From positions 1 through 25,646 of the forward strand of contig CATOJL010000003.1 in NCBI GenBank assembly GCA_951800155.1: a stretch of 25,646 nt of DNA. The letters run 5' to 3'. The DNA comes from an uncultured Bacilli bacterium (GTDB lineage: Bacteria; Bacillota_I; Bacilli_A; RF39; UBA660). Of this stretch, positions 1-6,271 are shown piece after piece. The position numbers and the translations under genes were made by a program. The notes below the pieces were generated by a model, which was given only the letters and a program-made list of their open reading frames with translations, had not been told where the DNA came from and made no database searches. How positions within the stretch are numbered: the stretch's first letter is position 1; every line of letters begins with the position of its first letter.

Positions 1-274
1 CAAAACCTAGTCCCCATGCTCGTAGTAAATCTTCAACATTTTTTAAATTGATTTTAAATACTACTGCAAACGCAACAAGCGATGTCATAAGTGGTTTTTT
101 ATACCCATTTGTTAGATTATAAAAAGTTCCTTTACCTAGTCCCGTTTCGTCAATAAATTTTTGTAGGGTGGGTTTATGTGTTTCCTTTACTACTTCCATA
201 ACCTCAACATAAGTTTTGTTTATTTGTTTGTCTAGTTCAAAATTTTTATCAAATTCTTCTTTTAATGTATTCAT
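1..274 (-). CDS. HTH (XRE/Cro-like) DNA-binding protein, 3' part cut by window edge
   Basis: An open frame of 91 codons runs from an ATG at 274 off the left edge. It starts MNTLKEEFDKNFELDK. A helix-turn-helix-like stretch follows around residues 36-66 (TLQKFIDETGLGKGTFYNLT, then NGYKKPLMTSLVAFA), as in small phage or transposon regulators of the XRE type. AGGAG at 283-287 lies 8 nt before this ATG. An ATG slightly upstream (282) is in another frame and stops after 10 codons. The C-terminus lies outside the window. It is divergent from the IS110 element. The regulator class is inferred from the helix pattern alone. Confidence 0.6.
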   Translation of the reverse strand, partial: MNTLKEEFDKNFELDKQINKTYVEVMEVVKETHKPTLQKFIDETGLGKGTFYNLTNGYKKPLMTSLVAFAVVFKINLKNVEDLLRAWGLGF

Positions 275-292
275 ATTTCATGCTCCTCGTAT

Positions 293-341
293 AATCAATC
301 TTATAGAAATTATTAATCTATTTGATTGATTCTTTCTATTT
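293..341. repeat. 8-bp inverted repeat upstream of the HTH gene
   Basis: AATCAATC (293-300) and GATTGATT (334-341) are perfect inverted copies separated by 33 nt. They flank the presumed promoter area of the HTH gene and overlap the candidate -35 of the divergent IS110 leader. This could be an autoregulatory operator or an RNA hairpin; the sequence alone cannot decide. Confidence 0.4.
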
Positions 342-361
342 ATATTTTTTGAGTTTATAAT
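332..361 (+). promoter_or_regulatory. Candidate promoter for the IS110 left-end transcript
   Basis: TTGATT (332-337), an 18-nt spacer and a consensus TATAAT (356-361) point into the ~190-nt non-coding stretch before the transposase. Transcription would begin near 368. Confidence 0.5.
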
Positions 362-367
362 AACTCT

Positions 368-545
368 TGCCTGTGGATTTGTTTCTACGCTCCTACAGCT
401 TTGACTGTTTTGAAAGGCTCTTACCACAGACTTTTTATTTTAATTGTTGATTAGTTAGTTAACGCATTGACGTTTTATAGGTTCAGCGAGGTTACAAGAT
501 AGAAAGCTTTTGTGGCAAACATACAGGCATTAAAAACTAATCAAG
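368..545 (+). ncRNA. Candidate IS110 bridge RNA in the left-end non-coding region
   Basis: IS110-group elements carry a long non-coding left end that is transcribed into a bridge RNA; its loops pair with target and donor DNA. Here ~180 nt without a gene lie between a good promoter and the transposase ribosome binding site. The stretch is less AT-rich than its surroundings in parts (GCTCCTACAGC, GGTTCAGCGAGGTTACAAG, TGTGGCAAACATACAGGC). It contains short self-complementary arms, e.g. ACAAGA/TTTTGT around 496-515. The ends are guesses, and I could not fold the RNA or assign guide loops. Confidence 0.45.
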
Positions 546-558
546 GAGGTGCATGTAT

Positions 559-1719
559 ATGATATATGTTGGAATAGATATATCTAAATACAAACACGAT
601 TGTTTCATCTGTAAAGATACAGGTGAAGTCATTGTAGAAAATTTATCTTTTGATAATAGCAAAAAAGGATTTCAACAGTTTTTAGACTTATTGAAATCCT
701 ATGATAATTCTAATGTCCATATTGGTTTAGAAGCTACTGGACATTATGGTTTGAATTTGAAATTGTTCTTAGAGAAGAACAATTATAGTTTTATGGAATT
801 TAATCCCCTTTTAGTGAAAGAATTTTATAAATCTTTAACTTTAAGAAAGACTAAAACTGATAAAGTTGATGCAACTGTAGTTGCAAGGAAACTTATGTCA
901 GTCCCATATAGACCAAATTCAAGCCTATTTTATCATAAATATTCCATTAAGTCACTTACTAGATTAAGAGAAACTTTAGTTAAGCAAAGAAGTAAATATA
1001 AAGTCCAATTAACAAACATCTTAGATATGATTTTTCCTGAATTTAAACCTTTTTTTAGTAATTCTTTTGGTGTTACTTCTCTTTATATTTTAGAGAAATA
1101 TAAAACACCAGAGAAAATTGCTAATATGAGAGATTTTGACTCTTTGAGTAAAATTTCTCGTGGTAAATTCACTTATGCTAAATTCGTTAAATTAAAGGAT
1201 TTAGCTAAAAATACTATTGGTGAATCCAATGATATTTTTGAACTGGAATTAACTTCTATTCTTAATCTTTATAAAAACATAGATGAACAAATCATCGAAC
1301 TAGATAAACAGATTTCTACAATTATCAAAGATCTTAATCCACCAACTCTTTCTATTCCTGGAATTGGTGTAATTACTTGTGCTTCAATCATTTCTGAGTT
1401 TGGAGACATTTCTAAATTTTCTAATCCAAGTAAAATGCTATCTTTTGCTGGTTTAGAGCCTGGTATCATAGAATCTGGTACTATGTCTTCCAAAGGTAAA
1501 ATGGTGAAGCGTGGTTCTGGATATTTAAGATATTCATTAATGAATGTAGCTCTTACTGTCATTAGATTTAATAACACTTTTTATGACTATTACCATAAGA
1601 AAATATCTGAAGGTAAATGTCATAGAGTTGCTTTATCTCATGTGTGCAAAAAACTTATTCGAGTTATTTTCATTCTTGAAACTAAAAATATCCAATTTGA
1701 TCCGTCTTTATTGAAATAA
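559..1719 (+). CDS. IS110-family transposase (DEDD recombinase)
   Basis: A 386-residue DNA recombinase that moves its own insertion sequence. The N-terminal RuvC-like DEDD domain begins MIYVGIDISKYKHD; D7, E58 (GLEATGHYG), D101 and D104 (KTDKVDA) have the spacing expected of the IS110 catalytic tetrad. A coiled linker covers ~125-265. The C-terminal Transposase_20 domain shows PGIGVITCASI near 269, FSNPSKMLSFAGLEPG, and KGKMVKRGSGYLRYSLMN, the family's K-R-G-xx-xLR signature. An ATG at 553 is in frame but only 2 nt from AAGGAGGT (543-550); the ATG at 559 has normal 8-nt spacing, so I start there. Length is close to the family's usual 330-430. No frameshift is visible. Confidence 0.95.
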   Translation: MIYVGIDISKYKHDCFICKDTGEVIVENLSFDNSKKGFQQFLDLLKSYDNSNVHIGLEATGHYGLNLKLFLEKNNYSFMEFNPLLVKEFYKSLTLRKTKTDKVDATVVARKLMSVPYRPNSSLFYHKYSIKSLTRLRETLVKQRSKYKVQLTNILDMIFPEFKPFFSNSFGVTSLYILEKYKTPEKIANMRDFDSLSKISRGKFTYAKFVKLKDLAKNTIGESNDIFELELTSILNLYKNIDEQIIELDKQISTIIKDLNPPTLSIPGIGVITCASIISEFGDISKFSNPSKMLSFAGLEPGIIESGTMSSKGKMVKRGSGYLRYSLMNVALTVIRFNNTFYDYYHKKISEGKCHRVALSHVCKKLIRVIFILETKNIQFDPSLLK

Positions 1720-1740
1720 TTGATTACTCAATTTTTCAAA

Positions 1741-1765
1741 ATTTCACTTTTGTGAAATCTTTTTG
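1741..1765 (+). terminator. Hairpin after the transposase
   Basis: ATTTCAC/GTGAAAT (7 bp, TTTT loop) followed by CTTTTTGG, 22 nt after the transposase stop. It is a plausible weak terminator or part of the right end of the element. Confidence 0.4.
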
Positions 1766-1788
1766 GCATGGGTTCTTTTCCAATTTTA

Positions 1789-1836
1789 ATTTTTGAAAGA
1801 AAACTATTGACTTTTAATAGTTAGCCTTTCAAAAAT
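1789..1836. repeat. Long two-part hairpin at the IS right flank
   Basis: ATTTTTGAAAG (1789-1799) pairs perfectly with CTTTCAAAAAT (1826-1836). Inside, AACTATT (1802-1808) pairs with AATAGTT (1816-1822). Together they give 18 bp with a 7-nt loop and small internal bulges. It may mark the right end of the IS110 element or act as a transcription terminator. Confidence 0.55.
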
Positions 1837-1879
1837 AATTCTATATAATTATACCATTTTTAGCCTATATAATATATAG

Positions 1880-1929
1880 CAAAATAAAAAATAATTTTGG
1901 ATCACAATTATTTGTACCAAAATTATTTT
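1880..1929 (-). terminator. Terminator of the sortase operon
   Basis: A 13-bp perfect inverted repeat, AAAATAATTTTGG (1888-1900) and CCAAAATTATTTT (1917-1929), has a 16-nt loop and lies 5 nt after the sortase stop. On the minus strand it is followed by TTTATTTTGC. Confidence 0.6.
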
Positions 1930-1934
1930 ATAGA

Positions 1935-2684
1935 CTATTCTAAATTTTTAACTCTTTTTGCGTGTACAACTTTTCTTTTAGATGTTCCACCCGTACCTGA
2001 ACAAGTAGAGAGTGTAAGTATATTATCACTTGTAAATACTTCTACATCAAACTTTTTATAACTTCTTCTTGTAATGGTATCAATAAATTTATTGAAATCA
2101 CTATCACTATTAAATGAAGTAGTTATATAATATTCTTCCTTTTCAATAATATAATAACTAAATATTTGATAGGTTAAAAGCTCATTGTCTTTATTGTATA
2201 TTTGAATATAGTTATTTTCTTTCGTATCAAAGAAACCATTTTTAAATATATCTTGTAGTGAGCCAAACATTGTGTCGTCTAACATCGCATGACCGAATAA
2301 TACAACATTTTTATCATTAAAAGATGTATTTCGATAGTCCATAAATATTGCTCCTGCTTGATTACTTTTCTTTTCAAAGGAGCGTTTTAAATAGTAGGAA
2401 TTATCACTTGTATGTACAATAGGGTTGTTTACTTTGTCTTGATTATATCTTACCCACCCAATAGTATCACTATTGATAGATAATAGTTTATCAAAGTCAA
2501 TTTTAAATACTTCTTTTTCTTCTTCTATTTCTATATTAATAACATCTTTTATCAATTCTTTTGTTTCCTTTTTATTGTTGCGTGAATCGAATAGAAATAA
2601 TACAATTTTAGTAGTAGAGAATAAGAACACTATTATAAATAAAATCAATAGAATATTTTTAACTTTAAATTTTCTTTTTTTCAT
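1935..2684 (-). CDS. srtB: Class B sortase
   Basis: A membrane-anchored cysteine transpeptidase that links sorting-signal proteins to the cell wall. The 249 residues begin with a positive N-terminus and one membrane segment (~10-32), an extracytoplasmic linker, then the sortase barrel. Catalytic residues are visible: His132 in LFGHAM, Cys228 in TLSTC, and Arg237 in TSKRKVVHAKRV, the class B arrangement. It follows a gene whose product ends in an NAQTS-hydrophobic-lysine tail, its obvious substrate. An intercistronic hairpin (2699-2720) lies between them. The start is the only usable Met, with a poor ribosome binding site (TAGG close to the ATG), which suggests lower expression than the substrate. 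The symbol reflects class, not orthology to a named species gene. Confidence 0.9.
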   Translation of the reverse strand: MKKRKFKVKNILLILFIIVFLFSTTKIVLFLFDSRNNKKETKELIKDVINIEIEEEKEVFKIDFDKLLSINSDTIGWVRYNQDKVNNPIVHTSDNSYYLKRSFEKKSNQAGAIFMDYRNTSFNDKNVVLFGHAMLDDTMFGSLQDIFKNGFFDTKENNYIQIYNKDNELLTYQIFSYYIIEKEEYYITTSFNSDSDFNKFIDTITRRSYKKFDVEVFTSDNILTLSTCSGTGGTSKRKVVHAKRVKNLE

Positions 2685-2698
2685 TGCCTAAATAGAAA

Positions 2699-2720
2699 GA
2701 AATAGCAACTAGGCTATTTC
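2699..2720 (-). terminator. Intercistronic hairpin between surface protein and sortase
   Basis: GAAATAGC (2699-2706) pairs with GCTATTTC (2713-2720), loop 6 nt. It straddles the stop codon of the surface-protein gene, with a moderately T-rich tail (TTTCTATTT) on the minus strand. Probably partial termination or 3'-end protection that makes more substrate than sortase. Confidence 0.5.
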
Positions 2721-3926
2721 CTTTTTCTTCTTACTAACTAGAATATAAGTAATTCCTACTAAAGAGCCAAGAGCCAATATAGAGTATAATACAACATCTA
2801 TTGAAGAAGTTTGAGCATTGTTAGGTGCTTTATTTACATTTTCAGTAGTAGTATTTTCAGTTAAAGCAATCATGAATGGCGAAAACTCATTTACTGTTAT
2901 TTCTGCTTTTCCGTCTGCTACTGTTGTTTTAAAGATTTCATAAGTATTGTCTTTCTTTTTATGTAATATTTGTACTTCTTTACCATTGTAGTTATTTCCT
3001 AGAGTAAATGATACTTTCATATTGTCATAAGTTGTTCCATAAGCCGTTAACTCATAACAACCTAGAATATTTTTAAAGCCTTTACTTTCTAATTCCTTTG
3101 CCATTGCTTTGTAAATTTCGTCGTCAGTTTCTAATCTTGCCATATTAACAGGTGTTCCATTTTCTAGTGTTGTTCCATATGCTCCCATATTTTCAACTTC
3201 TTTTTTTACAAAATATAATATATCATTCTTATAAAAATATAAATCGTGTAATTCTCCCCAAGGAGTTCCGCCACCTTGACCACCAAAACTATTTGACTTT
3301 TTAATAGTAATAGAACTATCATTCAATAATTTAGCAAAATCAAAAGTATCTCTTGACCATTTACTAGCACTTTCTTCGTCACCTAAATTATAAATTGTAA
3401 ATACTGCGTCCATACCCTCGTAATTTGCAAACTTAATGCTATCTACTTTATTCTTAACATATGTAGCATCTTGTTCATTATAGCCACTTTCTTTTGTATA
3501 TTTGATAGTGAAATCTTTAGTTATTTCGCTACTAATAATTTCAATAAAACTTTCTTCCCAATTAGTCGCCATAACTGAAATTGAAAATTCAGAAGCATTG
3601 ATTGTATAACCACTTGCACCAAAAATAGATACTATTTTGTCCTTTATTGCCACTTCAGCGGGATTTTCTTTATCTGGGTCATTGTAAGTATTAGCAAAAT
3701 AATTAGCCATATCAGTTTTTGTTGTACTTATTTCTATTTCGTTTGGAATAATAGTGTTTAATTCCTCTTGTGTTAAATCACTTACAGTTTTTGTAGTATC
3801 TTGTGCTACTGTGACATTTTGATTTTCACTTGGTGTTGGTGTTAGTTCTTCTGCATTAACGGTCATAGTAAAGAACATACTAGATACTGCTAATGCCGAT
3901 AATAAAATTTTACTTGTCTTTCTCAT
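2709..3926 (-). CDS. Cell-wall-anchored surface protein with NAQTS sorting signal
   Basis: A 405-residue exported protein, the likely substrate of the downstream sortase B. It has a signal peptide (MRKTSKILLSALAVSS..., cleavage near NA-EE, residue 25), a low-complexity Thr/Pro/Gln stretch to ~48, and an unrecognised globular part (~50-290). A beta module (~290-356, with EVQILHKKKDNTYEIF and FSPFMIAL) resembles the membrane-proximal domains of other Firmicute wall proteins. NAQTS (370-374), a hydrophobic helix (376-397) and KKKKEIA close it. The motif departs from the usual NP[QK]T[NG] of sortase B. An open frame extends 25 codons upstream, but the signal peptide and AGGAAAGG before the ATG at 3926 fix this start. 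A strong promoter and ~180-nt leader precede it. Function beyond surface display is unknown. Confidence 0.8.
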   Translation of the reverse strand: MRKTSKILLSALAVSSMFFTMTVNAEELTPTPSENQNVTVAQDTTKTVSDLTQEELNTIIPNEIEISTTKTDMANYFANTYNDPDKENPAEVAIKDKIVSIFGASGYTINASEFSISVMATNWEESFIEIISSEITKDFTIKYTKESGYNEQDATYVKNKVDSIKFANYEGMDAVFTIYNLGDEESASKWSRDTFDFAKLLNDSSITIKKSNSFGGQGGGTPWGELHDLYFYKNDILYFVKKEVENMGAYGTTLENGTPVNMARLETDDEIYKAMAKELESKGFKNILGCYELTAYGTTYDNMKVSFTLGNNYNGKEVQILHKKKDNTYEIFKTTVADGKAEITVNEFSPFMIALTENTTTENVNKAPNNAQTSSIDVVLYSILALGSLVGITYILVSKKKKEIA

Positions 3927-4106
3927 TTTATACCTTTCCTTTCTTACATCTAAAATTTTATTGAATATATAATAAATATTCATAAAGAATATTATTACCA
4001 TAAAATACGGAACACTAAACTACGGCGTTCCATTACTGCTATTGTTGGCTTAACTGCATACTGCGACCAACAATTACAACATCAATTATAAACACTTATA
4101 ACCGAC
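3927..4106 (-). promoter_or_regulatory. Structured ~180-nt leader of the surface-protein gene
   Basis: Between the promoter at 4113-4141 and the ATG at 3926 the transcript would carry two hairpins. One is an 8-bp perfect stem, ATTGTTGG/CCAACAAT (4041-4048/4067-4074), with an 18-nt loop. The other is a 5-bp stem, GGAAC/GTTCC (4009-4013/4027-4031). This patch (4005-4075) is richer in GC than the DNA around it. I recognise no known riboswitch consensus. An AT-rich unstructured stretch follows up to the ribosome binding site. Confidence 0.45.
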
Positions 4107-4112
4107 AAGAAC

Positions 4113-4141
4113 ATTCTACCACTTTTGTTTTTTGTAGTCAA
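4113..4141 (-). promoter_or_regulatory. Promoter of the surface protein-sortase operon
   Basis: Minus strand TTGACT (4136-4141), 17-nt spacer, TAGAAT (4113-4118) preceded by TGG, i.e. an extended -10. It is among the best sigma-A-type promoters in the window. Confidence 0.7.
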
Positions 4142-4234
4142 TATATGTAGTTTATATTTTAACTATTTATTTTAAATATATAAATAAAGTGTGAAAAATA
4201 TTACAATATATATGTAAGAAAGGGCGTGATAAAA

Positions 4235-4441
4235 ATGAATACTTTTCAACCTAGTAAAAAACCTATAAATAATGAAAAAATAGTTGTGTCAGTTCGTATG
4301 GACATCAGTAGAATAAATAAAATTGACGAAATTGCTAGTAAAATTGATATTAGTAGAAATGAACTTATAAATCAGTGCGTAGAATATGCCCTTACTAATC
4401 TTGAATTTAAAGACAATAAGGGAAAAAAAGAAAACGATTAG
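4235..4441 (+). CDS. Ribbon-helix-helix (CopG/Arc-like) DNA-binding protein
   Basis: A small 68-residue protein. After an 18-residue basic arm comes a beta strand (KIVVSVRMD) and two helices (ISRINKIDEIASKI, ISRNELINQCVEYAL), the ribbon-helix-helix pattern used by CopG, ParD and small plasmid or transposon repressors. An in-frame GTG at 4226 abuts the AAGAAAGGG at 4216-4224; the ATG at 4235 has proper 10-nt spacing and is preferred. It stands alone on the plus strand, divergent from the sortase operon, and ends in a terminator. It may regulate a neighbour or be a relic of a mobile element; no partner toxin is adjacent. Confidence 0.75.
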   Translation: MNTFQPSKKPINNEKIVVSVRMDISRINKIDEIASKIDISRNELINQCVEYALTNLEFKDNKGKKEND

Positions 4442-4466
4442 TATTATGCTAACCGTTTTTATTTTA
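4424..4466. terminator. Bidirectional terminator
   Basis: AAAACGATTAG (4431-4441) and CTAACCGTTTT (4449-4459) form a stem with one mismatch. T-runs follow on the plus strand (TTTTTATTTT) and on the minus strand (CTTTTTTTC). It serves both the ribbon-helix-helix gene and the convergent gene ending at 4464. Confidence 0.75.
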
Positions 4467-5003
4467 ATTGCAAATCATTGTTTCCATCGATATAGAACCA
4501 ACACCGCTTTTTACGACACTAAATTTAAGTAAATCTTCGGAACTATATTTATTATAAATTTCTTGCATTTTTTGATTATATTCATAATCGTTGAAACCAT
4601 CTTCATTATTTTGTCTTTTAAATTCTTTTTTTAATTCTTCTTGGAACTCATCGTTCGGACATATTGTACACATGGATTTTAATATTCCATTGCTAGCGTC
4701 AACAAGAAATACTTGTATTTTATTATAATCAAAATTTTCAGTATCAAAATTATCATAATATTTTAATGTAAATGGTGCGTCTGCCCAACCAATACTATTT
4801 AATCTAAACAAGAAAAACATTAGTCCATCTTTTATAGTAAGTGCAAGTTCAAACTCGCCTTTATTGACATCTTTTACTATTTCTTCATGACAATTTTGTA
4901 ATGATATAATTAAACTTAACCCGTCGCCGAATAGTCCTAGTTGTGCGCCACTAAATTGTGGCAAATTCTCGTCAAAAACTTTTCCAACTTCTATTATTCT
5001 CAT
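4464..5003 (-). CDS. Hypothetical protein, 179 residues
   Basis: I do not recognise this protein. It is soluble and acidic, with no signal peptide or membrane segment. It begins MRIIEVGKVFDENLP, has a glycine-rich patch (GAQLGLFGDGLSLIIS, ~18-33), hydrophobic strands in the first half, a CTIC pair near 111-114, and a charged helical stretch (~117-155, EFQEELKKEFKRQNN). An ATG 12 nt upstream would put the strong GGAGG inside the gene; the ATG at 5003 has GGAGG just before it and is chosen. It has its own promoter and a terminator on each side, so it is monocistronic. Its position in the accessory region suggests acquired origin (inference). Confidence 0.6.
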   Translation of the reverse strand: MRIIEVGKVFDENLPQFSGAQLGLFGDGLSLIISLQNCHEEIVKDVNKGEFELALTIKDGLMFFLFRLNSIGWADAPFTLKYYDNFDTENFDYNKIQVFLVDASNGILKSMCTICPNDEFQEELKKEFKRQNNEDGFNDYEYNQKMQEIYNKYSSEDLLKFSVVKSGVGSISMETMICN

Positions 5004-5027
5004 AATTTCCTCCATATCTTCACATAG

Positions 5028-5033
5028 ATTATA
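5028..5033 (-). promoter_or_regulatory. -10 of the 4464-5003 gene
   Basis: TGTTATAAT on the minus strand, an extended -10, lies 25 nt before the chosen start codon. No convincing -35; the T-rich tail of the preceding terminator occupies that place. Confidence 0.5.
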
Positions 5034-5042
5034 ACATATATC

Positions 5043-5072
5043 GAAAAATAAAAAAACGACTTCCCATCGTTT
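5043..5072 (-). terminator. Terminator after the ung operon
   Basis: Minus strand AAACGA, 7-nt loop TGGGAAG, TCGTTT, then TTTTATTTTT. It lies ~105 nt beyond the last gene of the ung operon. Confidence 0.75.
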
Positions 5073-5178
5073 CTTTAAAATAACATATCAAGACTCTTTA
5101 TCAAAACTCTTTCTAAAGTAGTAAATTAGTAGTAAAATCAATTCAAATTCTTGTATTTGTGCCTTAAAATAAGGGCTT

Positions 5179-5520
5179 TTAATCAAAAACTAAACTTTTA
5201 TAATTAAAATCTACTATCATTTGATGATTCGGTGCGAAATAACTAAAACAATATGCCAATATTTCCTTATCATGTAATACGTAAGCCACTTCTAATGCAT
5301 TCTTTTCAAAAAGAAAAAGAAATTCAGAAATACAATCTTCATAGTACTTTCTAAAATACTTTCCATATACCTCATCAAATAAAAGACTATATAACTCCTC
5401 TTGTGTAAAATAGGTTGCTAATTTAATTTCCTTTCTTCTACTCATATATAATATATTAGAAAATTTTTCCAGATACTTTTTATTCTTTTTATTTTTAACC
5501 AAAACCATATAATTTATCAT
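5179..5520 (-). CDS. Hypothetical protein coupled to ung
   Basis: A 113-residue protein I do not recognise. It is rich in Tyr, Phe, Lys and Glu, with no signal peptide or clear membrane helix. It begins MINYMVLVKNKKNKK and shows acidic and aromatic stretches (YGKYFRKYYEDCISEFLFLF, ~53-72). Its ATG lies one base after the ung stop codon, with GGGG inside the end of ung as ribosome binding site, so translation is coupled to ung. The pairing suggests a shared transcript but not a shared function. The first residues are followed by another Met (5), a less likely start. Confidence 0.6.
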   Translation of the reverse strand: MINYMVLVKNKKNKKYLEKFSNILYMSRRKEIKLATYFTQEELYSLLFDEVYGKYFRKYYEDCISEFLFLFEKNALEVAYVLHDKEILAYCFSYFAPNHQMIVDFNYKSLVFD

Positions 5521-5521
5521 A

Positions 5522-6175
5522 CTAACCCCAATGAATTTCGTTTAATCCATTTTTTATTAAAAAAGCATTTGTTTTAGAGAATGGTTTACTTCCAAAAAAT
5601 CCTCTTGATGCAGATAAAGGAGATGGATGCACACATTCCAAAATGAAATGATTCTTATTTTTTATTAATTCTTTTTTAGAACGTGCATAACTTCCCCATA
5701 GAATGAAAACCATTGGCTCTTCTCTTTCTCCTAATTTTTCAATGATTTTATCTGTAAAAATTTCCCATCCTTTCCCTTTATGAGATAAAGGAGAATCTTT
5801 CACAACAGTCATAATAGAGTTTAAAAGTAACACCCCTTGTTTTGCCCAATCTGTTAAATCTGTTCTTGTTCTTTTGACACCCAAATCGCTTTCTAATTCT
5901 TTAAATATATTTAACAAACTTGGAGGGGTTCTAACCCCTTCTCGAACAGAGAAAGAAAGTCCATGCGCCTCGTGTTCCCCATGATAGGGATCTTGTCCTA
6001 AAATCACTACTTTTACCTCATCATAATCTGTATAACGTAAAGCATTAAATATATTTTGGTATTCTGGATAAATAATTTTATGTTTATATTCCTCTTTTAC
6101 AAAAATACCTAAATTTTTAAAATATTCCTTTTTAAATTCATCCTGTAATACTTCATCCCATTTTTTATGAATCAT
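5522..6175 (-). CDS. ung: Uracil-DNA glycosylase
   Basis: Removes uracil from DNA, the first step of base-excision repair, in the cytoplasm. At 217 residues it is normal for family 1 UDG. Motif A GQDPYHG (60-66, catalytic Asp62), VLLLNSIMTV (115-124) and HPSPLSA (183-189, His183, minor-groove leucine loop) are all intact; SFSVREGVRTPPSL carries the uracil-pocket region. An in-frame extension of 18 codons upstream is rejected because GAGGTGAG sits 4 nt before the ATG at 6175. It is the first gene of a two-gene operon with the coupled small gene at 5179. Confidence 0.97.
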   Translation of the reverse strand: MIHKKWDEVLQDEFKKEYFKNLGIFVKEEYKHKIIYPEYQNIFNALRYTDYDEVKVVILGQDPYHGEHEAHGLSFSVREGVRTPPSLLNIFKELESDLGVKRTRTDLTDWAKQGVLLLNSIMTVVKDSPLSHKGKGWEIFTDKIIEKLGEREEPMVFILWGSYARSKKELIKNKNHFILECVHPSPLSASRGFFGSKPFSKTNAFLIKNGLNEIHWG

Positions 6176-6199
6176 ATATCTCACCTCAAATACACCCTC

Positions 6200-6229
6200 A
6201 TTATAACATACATAGTAAGAAAGAAGCAA
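6200..6229 (-). promoter_or_regulatory. ung promoter
   Basis: TTGCTT (6224-6229), 18-nt spacer, TATAAT (6200-6205) with TG one base before it. The -35 overlaps the tail of the upstream terminator, as at rsmA. Confidence 0.6.
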
Positions 6230-6256
6230 AAAGAAAAGAGCACTTTCTCTTTTCTT
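6226..6256 (-). terminator. Terminator after the cohesin-like gene
   Basis: A 10-bp stem, AAGAAAAGAG/CTCTTTTCTT (6231-6240/6247-6256), has a 6-nt loop and then TTTGCTTC on the minus strand. It is 16 nt beyond the stop codon at 6272. Confidence 0.65.
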
Positions 6257-6271
6257 ATAAAATAAAGAATT

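Larger units (their letters stand above)
330..1860 (+). mobile_element. IS110-family insertion sequence (approximate ends)
   Basis: The element consists of the transposase at 559-1719, a long non-coding left flank and a right flank with two hairpins (1741-1758 and 1789-1836). IS110 elements usually make no target duplication and many lack terminal inverted repeats, so the exact borders cannot be read from this single copy. The given ends are approximate limits. The coding frame is intact, so the copy may be active. Confidence 0.55.

Noticed and set aside
1269..1577. 102-codon frame antisense to the transposase
   Set aside because: It lies wholly inside the transposase gene on the other strand and has no upstream site; a shadow frame.
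2709..4001. 25-codon N-terminal extension of the surface protein
   Set aside because: It would bury the signal peptide and the AGGAAAGG site inside the gene.
3927..4106. Leader of the surface-protein gene as a known cyclic-di-GMP riboswitch
   Set aside because: The characteristic conserved bases of either c-di-GMP class are not present; only generic hairpins are seen.
4431..4466. Terminator as an integration site
   Set aside because: No tRNA gene or direct repeat partner is visible; it works fully as a two-way terminator.
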